Shown piece after piece: positions 11,191 through 25,382 of a DNA stretch of 64,000 nucleotides; position 1 is the first letter of the stretch, and each line of letters starts with the position of its first letter. The stretch spans positions 1,860,001 through 1,924,000 of the forward strand of contig JACCLO010000014.1 in the NCBI GenBank assembly GCA_029448655.1, in the 5' to 3' direction. The notes beneath the pieces were generated by a model. The model ran no database searches. It saw only the letters and a list, made by a program, of their open reading frames with translations, and was not told the DNA's origin. This stretch comes from Wolfiporia cocos (Eukaryota; Basidiomycota; Agaricomycetes; Polyporales; Phaeolaceae). The translations under genes were made by a program, and so were the position numbers.

Positions 11191-12558
11191 TCATCGTGCT
11201 CTCGCGATTCCAAGCAGCGAGCTAGGCGTATGGATCTGTCCAGCAGTACTAGTCGCCCGGCTCTCCCTCCTGCCAACATAAGAAACAGGCGCGTCTGCTG
11301 CCCTCGGCAGCATCAGCGACGAGACGCTTCCAGAGCCCGAGGCCGCCACGAGCCCGGGCGACGTGCTCATCTCCAGGAGCAGCGACGCGGCGGTCTCGTC
11401 CTCGAGCGTCCGTGCCGGCGAGGGGAGTGTGGCGACCGCACCGCCCGATGTCGACGCTCCAGTGGGAATGGCGACATGCATGCGCGGCTCGGCGCGCACG
11501 TGCGGGCCCGAGGCGGGCGGGCAAGGGGACGGCGACGCAAGGGATGGAGAGACCGTCCGTGCCGGACCTGGAAGGACGAGGGCGGGGACATAAGGGGCGT
11601 GGTTTGCTGGGCGCAGGCCGCCGGAGAGAGGCGGGGATGGCAGGTACGAGGGCTGGGTGTATGTGCCGGGGTGGATGGTCGCGAGAGCGGCGATGGTGCT
11701 GGGATCGACGTATGGGTGGGGAAGCCACGACGCGATCGGGGGCAGGCAAGGAGACGGAGAGGGTTTGTTGGGAGGGGTGTGGATGGGAGATGGGGACGCG
11801 GCGGGACTCTGCTCGTGGTCCTCGGCGTCTCCTTTCTCGTCGTCCCCCGCGTAGATATCGATATCTTCTTCCACCTCCTTCGTATGCTGTGCACGACCAT
11901 CCGCAGTCCCTGGGGGGCATTCTGTGTCGTCAGCGGACCTTTTTCTCTTCGGACTCGTAGGAGAAGGCGGTGAAGGGAGTGTGTCGCGGGCGCAAGTGGG
12001 ACAGCCACCGGCCTCTAGCAATTTAACCTTCTCCATGAGTTCCTGCGTATATATGACCGTCTTTACGAGCACGTCAAGTTTGAACTCCTTCTCCTCTGTC
12101 TTCACCTTCCCGCTCGGCTGTACGTCCTCGTGCACAATATTGGCCCTGACGTCTCCCCTCTCCTCTGCCTTGCGGCGCTCAGCGTCATTGACCAGCCCAC
12201 TTAGTGTCGCTAGTGCCTCGTTGATCTTCGTGCGCCGAGCCTTCTCGATCCGCGAGTGATTCAGCTTGCGCAAGGACTCCCTCGCGGAGCGCGACATCGT
12301 CCCCGGCTTGCGCCCACGACGCCTCGGGGCAGCCGTCTTCGGCGAAGGATCATAATCGTCGCCCTCTGTGGAATCAGAGTCGTTCGCATCGCCGATTTCA
12401 TGATCCGGGATGGGTTCCTTGGGGAGAATGGGAGGTCGTCCGCGCCGAATCGTGTCCCTCGCCGCATTGTCCGGCTCGTCTACGCGGGCGCGCTTCGCGC
12501 GGCGGGGCGGGTTGCAGCTTCCCGCGTACGGCACGATAGGCTCCTTCGCGCTCGCCAT
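11191..12558 (-). CDS. bHLH transcription factor, intact copy
   Basis: This is a predicted nuclear DNA-binding regulator of about 455 residues, read as one uninterrupted frame from the ATG at 12558. The N-terminus has a basic cluster (PPRRAKRARV), then APRRRGRKPG, an AT-hook-like patch. The bHLH begins ESLRKLNHSRIEKARRTKIN, with helix 1 EALATLSGLV; an acidic/lysine loop, long for a bHLH, leads to helix 2 FKLDVLVKTVIYTQELMEKV. A CPTCARD motif follows. The C-terminal half is Pro/Ser-rich and low in complexity, with an acidic stretch (EVEEDIDIYAGDDEKGD), resembling an activation region. The target is unknown. It is divergent from MCM4 (about 0.9 kb between starts). A near-identical copy with a stop codon lies in inverted orientation at 21.4-22.8 kb. 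Confidence 0.85.
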   Translation of the reverse strand: MASAKEPIVPYAGSCNPPRRAKRARVDEPDNAARDTIRRGRPPILPKEPIPDHEIGDANDSDSTEGDDYDPSPKTAAPRRRGRKPGTMSRSARESLRKLNHSRIEKARRTKINEALATLSGLVNDAERRKAEERGDVRANIVHEDVQPSGKVKTEEKEFKLDVLVKTVIYTQELMEKVKLLEAGGCPTCARDTLPSPPSPTSPKRKRSADDTECPPGTADGRAQHTKEVEEDIDIYAGDDEKGDAEDHEQSPAASPSPIHTPPNKPSPSPCLPPIASWLPHPYVDPSTIAALATIHPGTYTQPSYLPSPPLSGGLRPANHAPYVPALVLPGPARTVSPSLASPSPCPPASGPHVRAEPRMHVAIPTGASTSGGAVATLPSPARTLEDETAASLLLEMSTSPGLVAASGSGSVSSLMLPRAADAPVSYVGRRESRATSTAGQIHTPSSLLGIARAR

Positions 12559-12620
12559 CCTGGGGGGAACACAGTGCACAGAGAGTGGGCGGGAGGACGC
12601 ACACGACTCGAACCACAGCG

Positions 12621-12634
12621 GGCATATATATGCC
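12621..12634 (-). promoter_or_regulatory. Palindromic TATA element of bHLH copy A
   Basis: GGCATATATATGCC is a perfect 14-bp palindrome about 63 bp upstream of the bHLH ATG. The same palindrome is kept in the duplicate at 21344-21357, at a similar distance (66 bp upstream). Position and AT core fit a TATA box; the symmetric flanks could also bind a dimer. Confidence 0.55.
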
Positions 12635-12738
12635 GGAGACGGCTAACCGCGTACGGCATGTCGGGGTAGAATGCGAGAATGGAGGTGATGTGATTGAGAT
12701 GCGCGTCGTGCTTACGACGATTGGTCGTGTGCGCATGA

Positions 12739-13465
12739 ACGTGCGCGGTCGGGCGTGGATCAGACAACGTACTGCGTCGCACGACCAATAATGCAGCATC
12801 TTGATTGGCGGGTCTGCAGGCACGTGGGGCGTCTATCTCCTTCTGCCGCGCGCTGTGGATGGGGCGAAGGCAGTTCGTATCTATGTCTTGGGCGTTGTAG
12901 CGCATTCGATGGAGAACCTGGTGTAAAAGCAGAAGATGATATTACAAAGGATCCAGCGACAAGTCGCGTCCGCCCAGGCATTTGAAATCCAGCGTGTACC
13001 TCGCCAGTCGTGTCATGTCGTCGTCTTGATACAAGCCTCTCATGCGCGTAAGAGCTCGAGTAGAGAAGAGCAGCGAAGTGAAGCCATGCTTCAGGAAGCC
13101 AATGACGCCTTAGACTCGTGTCATGGGTTCCGGCCAGTCCTCTTGGTACGAGAGTGTTCTGTCGATATCAGAGGGATACAAACGTGTTCGACCTGAGGGC
13201 GATAGATTGCGTACCACGCGAAAATGGGGCCGGGGCCACTTATCCGTTACTCGGAGAGTAGCAGCTCAAACATGGCGGCAGAAGAATATCAGCTGTGACG
13301 CACCTTTACTACAAGACCCAGACTGCGTGTGTGGGTGGTGGACTGCAAAGTACTTTCGACGACGCGATTTGTCACACTGTGACATACGCGTCAGTCACGC
13401 GTTTCTTACCGCGTCCTTCTCTACCGCGTCTCCTTTCGACTAGATATTTCTCTCGTAGTTGCAGC
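12739..13465. other. Divergent spacer between bHLH copy A and MCM4
   Basis: No gene was recognised. The right part, just before the MCM4 ATG, is pyrimidine-rich (ccttctctaccgcgtctcctttc), as is usual for fungal core promoters. It probably holds MCM4 promoter elements. No clear MCB/SCB pair was identified by eye beyond scattered acgcg words near 13375-13430. Confidence 0.45.
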
Positions 13466-16807
<3,342 letters not shown>

Positions 16808-16977
16808 AGTTCAGTAAAGCAATCTCCTCCATCGGTCTTATGTTCGTGATTGTACTCTTGCTTTCGGTGTAGCTATACAGGTGTAGTAATATATGGAACG
16901 TGCCGTATGAGTCCAGGACACGCAGTGTCAAAGATTCCTCCCCGCCAAGAATCATCTGGAGGCAGACGAGATGTGGC

Positions 16978-18940
16978 TCAAGTGCTTACTGATTTTCTCG
17001 CCTCCGCCACATAGTCCCGCATGAGGTGGACAACCTTGCGGAGGTTCAGACTGTATTTTGCGGATATTGGAACCACGTCCAACTTGCGCTCCCCCATCAC
17101 GTTCCCTTCGGCGTCCTGGACTTGGACAGCCATATCTTGCGCGACGAACTCCTCCAGCTTCTTGAGCTTTTCCTTGGCCTCTTGCACAGCTTCTGGATCC
17201 TCTTCTCCACCACCAAGGAGATCGGCTTTGTTCGCCAACACGAGCCGCGCCTTCGGGCTGATGCCCGGCTTATACTTCTCGATCTCATCCCGGAGGACAC
17301 GCAAGTCATCCCAGGGCGCCGGCGCAGAAAGGTCGACGACGTACGCTAGCGCAAGCGAGCGCTCGATCGACCGCAGGAACGAGTGACCTAGACCAATGTC
17401 TGCGGACGCCTCCTCGATAAGCCCAGGGTTGTCTGCGACGGTGAACCGGAACGCTTCAAGGGGACCATAGAGGTCGTCCTGCGCGGACTCGCCCTCCGTC
17501 CGCTGGTTGCGTGTCCGCGCATCCGCGAGTGCGCCGCTCTCGAGAAGCTCTTTCTCGTATTGCTCTTCCACCCACGTTTCGTCATAAACCGCACCGTCCG
17601 TCCCTGTGAAGCTCCCGTCTTCCGCGACTTGAATCACCGCAACCACGGGGTTGAGCGTCGTGAATGCGTACCCCGCGACTTCCGTCTTCGCCCGCCCGCC
17701 AGATAGCGCACGCAGGAGCGTGCTCTTGCCTGCATTAGGCATGCCGACCAGGCCGACGTCCGCGAGCAGTTTCAGCTCAAGCGACAACGAGATCCGCTCG
17801 CCGTCGTGCCCACGCGAAGCAAACTTCGGCGAACGGTTGTCTGCAGAGAGGAAATGTGGATTGCCCGCTCCTCCGTGCCCGCCCGCAGCGATCAGATGGC
17901 CCGGCGGTTCGTGTCGCCTGAGCCCCAAGGGCGCATTCACATCGCGCTCCTTCACCTCGTCCGGGCTCGTCAGGTCCAGATATATCGGCTGCGACATCCG
18001 GAGCCTCCACGCCGCCCGGCGCTGGCGCTCGCGCTGGTACAGCGCCCGCTCCGCCTCCCTGAACGCGCTCCGCTCCAGGTTGTCGTCCTCGCTCGAGGGG
18101 TAGTGCACCCAGCGGCGGGCGCGCATCGCCCGGATCCGCTCCTCGCCCTCGAGGCCCTCGAGCGCCTCCGCCTCCGCTTCGTACTCGTCCTTCGTCCGCC
18201 GCGGGTCGTCGCGCCCCAGCTCGCGCACGATCGTCCCGAGCGGGACCCGGATGATGTACGGCTGCGCGTTCCGCCCGTTCTGCCAGAGGCCCTGTCCGGT
18301 TCCGCCGGCCTCCCCGCGCACCCGCGTCGGCACGGAGGCGAGCGTGGTCAGAGAGGAGGTGGCTTGGATGTAGACGTCTGCACCGCGCCCGCCGTTCCCG
18401 CCAGAGGGCGGACCGTACGGCTTGTACTTTTCGCGGTGGAACGCGACGCAGCCGTCGCCGCCCTTACCTGCGCGTGTAAAACCATGAGCACCGATAGCAC
18501 ACGCGATTGCGCACAACGTACCTGCGCGTATGTGGATGATCGCATGATCGAGGAAGGTTTGACCCTGCAGTCAAATGCTCAGACTCGTCGTGCTTGGATG
18601 AACGGTGAGAACAGGCACAGATGTCAAAAAGACCGCCACAGTATGTCATTCAATTGCCAGCATCGCAGGAACACAGCTGCTGCCGGACTGCACATGGGTT
18701 CGCGGAATACTGTGAGATGCTGGAAGGCCTACTCACGCCCTGTCGTCGCTTCCACTCTGTCCTGCGTTTTCGCCGGAGCGTTTCTATAGATTCTGCTTGA
18801 GAGTCCCTCTTGGATTCGTCTCCTTCGACTCGCTCAGCAGAAACGGTGTGAATCCATGCTGAAGGTCTAACGGACGTGATCTTGGTAGACCGCGATATTC
18901 CTGCATGGCCGAAAGGTCTCAGGCCGTTCCTGAGAGCCAT
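16978..18940 (-). CDS. MTG2: Mitochondrial Obg-family GTPase (Mtg2-like)
   Basis: This is an Obg GTPase, known to act in maturation of the large mitoribosomal subunit. The ATG at 18940 gives MALRNGLRPFGHAG, an Arg/Ser-rich, acid-poor leader fitting a mitochondrial presequence. An intron leads to a small exon GQTFLDHAIIHIRA, which splices to GKGGDGCVAFHREKYKPYGP, the glycine-rich Obg fold. G-domain motifs: G1 GMPNAGKST, G2 FTTLNP, G3 DNPGLIEEA (usually D-I-P-G), G4 NKAD, G5 SAK. The Obg fold is split by about 100 residues of charged sequence (DEYEAEAEALEGLEGEERIR... to ...DVNAPLGLRRHEPPG). This is longer than in bacterial Obg; fungal homologues also vary here. Stop TGA at 16978. It is convergent with MCM4. 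Confidence 0.9.
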
Positions 18941-19318
18941 TGAGGTAGAGCACGATTCCAATTGCACGCAGATTAGGAAAACCCCGAATAATTTCAAGCA
19001 AAGGCTGGAGCTGAAGCTCTGAAGCTGAGAGTGATGGTGGATTAATGAAATAAAAAAGCGCTGGAGGAAACGCGCACACGTGACATGGTTTTAACGCGCG
19101 CGCGACCGCGTTGAATTTGAATTGAGACGCGGACAAGGTACCAGAGATATCGATAAACACCATTCGGAGCGTGTACTGATCAAGTGCGAGTTTGGCCAAA
19201 GTTCTGTTTCGAACGCTACAATTCTCCACACTATAATACACCATAGCCGTCCAGTAAAACGGTTGTCTCTAGTCAGAACGCTGCCTGACCCATCTTCTTT
19301 AAAGCGCCATAAATCAAT
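18941..19318. other. Intergenic, no gene seen
   Basis: This is the spacer between the Obg gene start and the 3' end of the MoCF-domain gene, both on the minus strand. It has no recognisable content. Confidence 0.5.
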
Positions 19319-20779
19319 TTACAGACCCGCCTTTTCTTTCTCCGCCTCCTCCGGAGTGACAACGCGCCCATTCAACGCGCCAGCAGCTTCTACCGCCAGC
19401 GCACGTATTGCCGCCTCGTCCTTCCCAATCAGCGACACATACACCCCGCGCTGAAGAAGCGGGTACGATCCGACGCGCACGCCCGCCGCCTTGGTGCGCG
19501 CCTGCAGCTCGGTGAGATACGGCGCGATTGAGGACTCGGGGATGCTGCGTGCGCGAAAAAGTCGTTGCGACGTATGACACTTCAGATTACGCGTCTCAAG
19601 CTAATTGCAGCGCACCTCGTAAACACCTGGAGGCGGAATGGCCGCTCGTGAGGCGGGGGGAGGGGGAGATAGGGCTTGAGCCCGTCGAGCATCCGCTGGA
19701 ACAGCAGCGGGATACCAGGGAAGACGCACAGTTTTCCCGCGAGACGTACGACGGGCTGCAATATCACGACCTGACGTTACCTTCGAGCTATCGACCATAT
19801 CGATGTATACGCACGACCCAGATATCTGGCGCGATGTACAGCGCCTCCGCGTCCGCAGGGAATAGCGCCATGCGCTCCCGCGCCTCGCGCTGCTCCGCCG
19901 TCTGGTTCATGATGTCCGCGCGGTGCCTGCTCATGGCCGTCATCCGCGCGAGCGTCTCCGCGTGGTGCGCGAGCGGCTGGCCGAACGCCTTTGCCAGCGA
20001 CGCGTACGTGATGTCTGCGGCGGCCAGTGAGCCCCGTCCGAGCGCTGCAGAGGAAGGGGAAGCGACACACCGTCGTGCGTGGGCCCAATACCTCCCGACG
20101 TGATCACGAAGTCGTACTTGTCTACAAGACGGCGGCTGGCTTCGACGCTAGGGGAGCCGGTCGGATGTGTGCCTGTGGCGAAGAGCGGGACCGCGCGACG
20201 CACATGTCACTTTCCTCGTCCGGAACAACCTCGATGCGCTTCCTGGTCCGGGCTGTTGGTGGGGAAGGCGGTGGAGGGATGAGGGAATACTCACAGATCG
20301 ATGCCGTTCTCGAAGCAGAAGCGTGCAAAGTAGTTCGAGTTGCGGTCAAGGGTCTTTCCGTTCAGGATCTCGTCTCTGCCCCATAGTAGAGCTTCAGGAT
20401 GGAGGGTCTACCCCGAACGGCTTGCGTCCCTCTCGTCCGAGAAAATTACGCACCCGATGATCAATGCAGCCGCCTCCTTGATATACCTGCCCTCTCCGAG
20501 CGGATTGTCGGGCACCGGGGACAGAGGAAAGTTCCACTCCGTCGGCTTCGGCGCGTCCTCCGCGGCGCCTTTGCTGGCCGCGGCGGATGGGGCGGCGGAT
20601 GGGTCCGCAGGCACACTCGTCTGCGACATTCCACGTCTCGGTATGTGAGAGGAAAGGAACGAGCGCTCGGGACGCAAGTGGTGCTGAGTGAGCGAGCGAG
20701 CTTGGTGGCGGGTACGATGACGCCAGACCGATGACAAACTTGCAATCGACGCTGAACGGAACGCCGTGAAGGTCTGCAT
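19319..20779 (-). CDS. MoCF/CinA-type molybdopterin-binding-fold protein
   Basis: The ATG at 20779 gives an Arg/Ser/His-rich leader (MQTFTAFRSASIASL...) that could target mitochondria; a second Met (MSQTSVPADP) lies about 50 codons later. The core has the MoaB/CinA fold: AAALIIG, an intron, then DEILNGKTLDRNSNYFARF, the next block KRIEVVPDEESDM, and the family hallmark DFVITSGGIGPTHDG. Later exons give TYASLAKAFGQPLAHHAETL, MNQTAEQREARERMALFP, LAGKLCVFPGIPLLFQRMLD and a tail GVYVSLIGKDEAAIRALA. In bacteria this fold occurs in CinA and in animals at the N-terminus of FAD synthase FLAD1. No FAD-synthase PAPS-reductase-like domain is visible here. The fungal function is not established. Exons are many and short; the ends are well supported. 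Confidence 0.8.
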
Positions 20780-21245
20780 TCGACGGGTGCGGAGTATTAC
20801 TTTCTTGGACTAGTCCTGGGTATCAGCGTTGACTCGAGCTGGACACGGTACCAGTATCTGTGTTTCCCTCACGCGTGGGACTTCTGCCACAAGCACCAGT
20901 CGGCGATGGGTGTGGATTTGTTCTCTGCGATAAATGTCCTAGATCGTCGCCGCCAAGTGGCTATGAATGGGGTATGAGTCTTGTAGAGTACCTTTCAAAT
21001 AATTATAAGTTTCATGATCAAAAGCGCAGAGTCGACGGTAGTGCAGACGCAGGAGTTGGGTCATGTGCACGCGGCTATCCGATATCCGATCGCAAGATCG
21101 CCGTGATCGACCACGGACACGGATCCAAGAACATACTCTGCTGAATTCCGAGTGATCATAGAATGTCGCTTGCCCACCAATAGGCACGCGTTAGGCATAA
21201 CCGGTAACCGTTGGCGCTGTTGTAGTGGCCTGCGCAGTAGAAGCC
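20780..21245. other. Spacer between MoCF gene and right repeat arm
   Basis: This is the divergent region between the MoCF-domain gene start and the duplicated bHLH promoter. Small frames are present and none was recognised. Confidence 0.45.
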
Positions 21246-21343
21246 GCACACGACCAATCGCCGTAAGTACGACGGGCATCTCAATCACATCACCTCCATT
21301 CTCGCATTCTACCCCAACATGCTGTTCGCGGTTAGCTGTCTCC

Positions 21344-21357
21344 GGCATATATATGCC
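21344..21357 (+). promoter_or_regulatory. Palindromic TATA element of bHLH copy B
   Basis: GGCATATATATGCC is identical to the element upstream of copy A and lies 66 bp before the copy B ATG. The promoter was therefore duplicated with the gene and has not decayed. Confidence 0.55.
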
Positions 21358-21422
21358 CGCTGTGATTAGAGTCGTGTGCGTACTCCTCACCCACTCCACT
21401 GTGCACTTTGTCCCCCCTCAGG

Positions 21423-22787
21423 ATGACGAGCGCGAAGGAGCCCCCTGTGCCGTACGCGGGAAGCTCCAACCCGCCCCGCCGCGCGAAGCGTGCCCGCGTA
21501 GACGCGCCGGACAATGCGGCGAGGGACACCATTCGGCGCGGACGACCTCCCATCATCCCCAAGGAACCCGTTCCGGATCATGAATTCGGCGATGTGAATG
21601 AGTCTGATTCCACAGAGATTGACGATTATGATCCTTCGCCGAAGGCGGCTGCCCCGAGGCGTCGTGGGCGCAAGCCGGGGACGATGTCGCGCTCTTCGAG
21701 GTAGTCCCTGCGCAAGCTGATTCACTCGCGGATCGAGAAAGCTCGGCGCACGAAGATCAACGAGGCTCTGGCGACGCTGAGCGGGCTGGTCAATGACGCT
21801 GAGCGCCGCAGGGCGGAGGAGAGGGGAGACGCCAGGGCCTATGTGCTCGAGGACGTACAGCCGAGCGGGAAGGCGAAGTCAGAGGAGAAGGAGTTCAAAC
21901 TTGACGTGCTCGTAAAGACGGTCATCTATACGCAGGAACTCATGGAGAAGGTTAAATTGCTAGAGGCCGGTGGCTGTCCCACTTGCGCCCGCGACACACT
22001 CCCTTCACCGCCTTCTCCTACGAGTCCGAAGAGAAAAAGGTCCGCTGACGATACAGAATGCCCCCCAGGGACTGCGGATGGTCGTGCACAGCATACGAAG
22101 GAGGTGGAAGAAGATATCGATATCTACGCGGGGGACGACGAGAAAGGAGACGCCGAGGACCACGAGTCGAGTCCCACCGCATCGCCATCTCCCATCCACA
22201 TCCCTCCTAATAAACCCTCTCCGTCTCCTTGCCTGCCCCCGATCGCGTCGTGGCTTCCCCACCCATACGTCGATCCCAGCACCATCGCCGCTCTCGCGAC
22301 CATCCACCCCGACACATACACCCAGCCCTCGTACCTGCCATCCCCACCTCGCTCCGGCGGACTGCGCCCAGCAAATCACGCCCCCTATGTCCCCGCCTTC
22401 GTCCTTCCAGGTCCGGCACGGACGGTCTCTTCATCCCTTGCGTCGCCGTCCCCTTGCCCGCCCGCCTCGGGCCCGCACGTGCGCGCCGAGTCGCGCGTGC
22501 ATGTCGCCATTCCTACTGGAGCGTCGACATCGGGCGGTGCGGTCGCCACACTCCCCTCGCCGGCACGGACGCCCGAGGACGAGACCGCCGCGTCGCTGCT
22601 CTTGGAGATGAGCGCGTCGCCCGGGCTCGTGGCGGCCTCGGGCTCTGGAAGCGTCTCGTCGCTGATGCTGCCGAGGGCAGTAGACGCGCCTGTTTCTTAT
22701 GATGGCAGGAGGGAGAGGCGGGCGACTAGTACTGCTGGACAGATCCACACGCCTAGCTCGCTACTGGGAATCGCGAGAGCACGATGA
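21423..22787 (+). pseudogene. bHLH transcription factor copy with a single in-frame stop
   Basis: This is the duplicate of the bHLH gene at 11191-12558. The ATG is at 21423, and the frame is open to a TAG at 21702-21704 (codon 94), then open again in the same frame to TGA at 22785-22787. No frameshift is present. The stop replaces the GAG codon that in the intact copy directly precedes SLRKLNHSRIEKARR. A product from the first ATG would have the basic N-terminus and AT-hook-like patch but no bHLH. The basic region also has an N-to-I change (LRKLIHSRIEKARR). Coding-like preservation of the remainder suggests recent inactivation, gene conversion, or possible readthrough or reinitiation. In-frame methionines after the stop exist only past the basic region. 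Confidence 0.85.
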
Positions 22788-22935
22788 GGACCCTAGAGTC
22801 GTGAAGACCGAAGTGTATGCGTTCAACGAGGGTTTTGTCACTTGTATGTTTCCCGTTGGTTCGGATTGGATTCTATGGTATATTGTACAGTGATCGATAC
22901 CGTTGCACGTTACAACGCGCAAACCACTGCGGCCG

Positions 22936-24097
22936 TACTCTCAAAGTCCCGACACAGACACACGCCGCACAGCACTCGTACCTCCACGAAGGTATGCTGA
23001 TATGAGTTACCATCTAGAGCATTATTCGGTTCGAATGGGCCAATCTGCTACTCTGATCTGATAAAATCAGCATAAGGGTTGGAACCGGAGACCAGTAAAA
23101 GCGTCTATTGCCTACCTCTTTGAGACACCCGATCGGTGACTGCTTCGATACTAGTATCTCAACCATGGACGTCGTGTTGCACTTATACAGTGAGTGTTCT
23201 GCACCGTCTAAATCGGCATACATGTAGCTCATTCTAGAATAGTTGAATACTTATGCTACTCATCCCCAACACCAACTAAGGGAACCGTGTAGTAGGTTTT
23301 GGATTTCCTGATACCTGCAACGACGGTTCTCTTATAGTAAATTTTCGCAGATTTTATGCGTGTCTCAATGGTGATAGTGCTCGCATGACCGAATTACATA
23401 CCTCATGTTGGTGGCGCGGATGCTGAGCCTGCTAGTTGTGGCGATGCTCAGAGCGCCCGTCAATATTACTGCGCTCACTGAGATGAAGCCGGACGCGCCA
23501 GATCTCAATATCAATCACCAGCGCCGAACATTCACAAATCGAAACACAATGTGGTACCGGGCTGATACCAGAAGTCCTATCACAGTGAGTACATCAGCTT
23601 GATCGTTGCATGCCGACAAACATAAGTGACCGTAACTTGACTTAAATCCTTGACAGTTCATCATGGGGCGCGTTTACTTATAGCCCCTGTCTCCAGCGTA
23701 CTTCCCGGTGTTGACATCGTCCTGCTATCTTTTGACACCGAGTCTTCCCCGCATACCTGTTGGCAATTTAATTTACTCTCTTATAGCGCAATTTCTGCAT
23801 TATAGACGCGTCTAGGTGAGCTTGAGCTTTGTACGTCCGTGCTGACATGTGACAGATATATTCAAGAAGTGTATTGCGGATATACCACGTGTGTTGTCAA
23901 TATCCTTGAGTGCTACATTTCAGTCAATCTGGTAAGACTTTTCTTGGGTATTATTGTTTGACCTCCATTCTCATCTTACTCTCCATGCTGGTATTGGAAT
24001 CAAGCATTGAGTGCCACGATTTTTCACTTAAGTGCGACTAGATTTCCAAGAACAACCTTGAGCTTGATCCAGTAAGCAGTACAGTCATACCACAAAC
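22936..24097. other. Intergenic; possible upstream exons of membrane protein
   Basis: No secure gene was found. Around 23.88-24.08 kb there are open stretches with plausible splice sites, for example a frame reading YTTCVVNILECYISVNL before a GTAAGA donor. Another open stretch ends at GTAAGC just before 24098. These might be 5' exons coding for an extracellular part of the next gene. Nothing else was recognised. Confidence 0.35.
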
Positions 24098-24964
24098 ATG
24101 CACCAGGCTTACATTTGGCACTACGTGTTAGGCATGTCAATCATACCGAGCCAGGCCAGCACAGGCTATATCATTACTATAAGTAGCCTGATCATGAATA
24201 CGAATCCTTATGGCATCTCAGCCCCTGAGCCCACTTTTAACATGGCATCCATTGCGGAGGCGACTATTCCATCGCCCAGTCCGCTCACTACTTCGCCTAG
24301 TCCGCTCGCTACTTCGTCCAGTCCGCTAGCCACTACTTCCCAGGAATCACTAGCAATTAGACCATCTTCACTGGCAGGACTAATCACAGGCGGTATTGTG
24401 TCTACTATCATCATAGTAATAGGGGTGACGCTCGCGTTTGTGCGCCGCATTCGACGGAAGAGGTTCGCTGCTGCATATCTCACTGGTACGTTTCCATCGA
24501 CACAAACCGTCATGAGACGGTCGCGATGTCACTCATACGCTGGCGGTGCACATTCAGGACACTCTGGCGGCGCATCTCATATAGCACGTCGCAGTGCAAT
24601 TTCGCACGATCGCAATCAAGATGGTGCTGGTTCATACCAGCAGCGCAACATACGGGCTTCGGCGCCCCCGTCGTACCGTTCCAATCCTTCCGGATATCGA
24701 CGACACTCCGGCTCTTCAGAGATTCCCCCTCTGCCTGTATACGACTTGTCAAGCGACGAGAAGACTAATGGACTTCCGAATTCTGCCGGGATCTCGGCGA
24801 ATCGTCCTGAGCACCAAGACTTGACGGCACCAAATCGCATACAAGCGCCACCGACCGTCGTTTTATATGATCATTACAGGTTAAACTCGCCATATGATGT
24901 CGCGGAATCAGTGATAGGCACTATAAGTACCGCTCTACCTCCATACTCGGCGTCAGGACATTGA
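24098..24964 (+). CDS. Single-pass membrane protein with PPxY-type cytosolic tail
   Basis: This 288-codon frame starts at the ATG at 24098. Residues around 59-85 hold an imperfect SPSPLTTSPSPLATSSSPLA repeat, likely O-glycosylated. One membrane segment follows (LAGLITGGIVSTIIIVIGVT, about residues 93-115), then a stop-transfer RRIRRKR. The tail of about 170 residues is Ser/Gly/Arg-rich, with motifs APPSYR, PLPVYDL and LPPYSASGH; the PPxY types could bind WW-domain ubiquitin ligases of the Rsp5 type. Many basidiomycete hypothetical proteins share this layout; the function is unknown. The start is uncertain: no clear signal peptide is present, so upstream exons are possible. It converges on the GPI-protein gene. 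Confidence 0.65.
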   Translation: MHQAYIWHYVLGMSIIPSQASTGYIITISSLIMNTNPYGISAPEPTFNMASIAEATIPSPSPLTTSPSPLATSSSPLATTSQESLAIRPSSLAGLITGGIVSTIIIVIGVTLAFVRRIRRKRFAAAYLTGTFPSTQTVMRRSRCHSYAGGAHSGHSGGASHIARRSAISHDRNQDGAGSYQQRNIRASAPPSYRSNPSGYRRHSGSSEIPPLPVYDLSSDEKTNGLPNSAGISANRPEHQDLTAPNRIQAPPTVVLYDHYRLNSPYDVAESVIGTISTALPPYSASGH

Positions 24965-25382
24965 TCTTCGCTTGCGTTTGGTATTACAAGAATAGACTGT
25001 ATATCATTAGTAGATTAGTATTTATTGCATCCGTGTCTGCCACACCCAACCGCCGTACGACTCCTTATCACTGAGTCTCTAGACCTTTCCAAATAGCAGA
25101 CGTACTCAGCACCATGTATAGACCTTCTCACAACTCGATTAGGGACACTTCACCATTCTATGTCAAACAAGATACATGGGGTTGTTCTAATAGCAATACT
25201 GTCCTGAGCAAATGCTAAAAACGGGCCTCAAGTACGAGAAGGTAAATAATCGTCTATTCAGCCAACTAGGTGGCGCAACATGCGTTGGAAGACCAGGATG
25301 ATATCACAAATAGAACCCAAGCAACGAGATGTGCCGCGAGAGTATGAATAATTGTCGTGATCTTCTGCACATCGCCACGCAG
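24965..25382. other. Convergent spacer, no gene seen
   Basis: This is 3' flank for both neighbouring genes. A weak open frame (minus, 25258-25443) has no support. Confidence 0.45.

Larger units (their letters stand above)
11055..12738 (-). repeat. Left arm (A) of a ~1.7 kb inverted duplication
   Basis: The reverse complement of this stretch matches 21246-22935 nearly base for base. It begins with gcacacgaccaatcg upstream of the gene and runs through promoter, coding region and 3' flank (tatgtttcccgttggttcgg), fading near cgttgcacgt. Similarity covers coding and non-coding sequence, so this is a DNA-level duplication rather than conserved paralogy. The arms are about 8.5 kb apart in opposite orientation. 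Confidence 0.93.
21246..22935 (+). repeat. Right arm (B) of the ~1.7 kb inverted duplication
   Basis: This mirrors 11055-12738 in opposite orientation. Scattered substitutions and small indels separate the arms. The promoter palindrome, the whole coding frame and about 150 bp of 3' flank are all included. Confidence 0.93.

Noticed and set aside
11249..11973. Long open frames antisense and out of frame within the bHLH gene
   Set aside because: They arise from GC-rich, Pro/Arg-biased codons of the bHLH gene; equivalent frames appear in the duplicate and show no domain.
17806..18789. 327-codon plus-strand frame opposite the Obg gene
   Set aside because: It is antisense to the conserved Obg fold and G domain; no independent signal.
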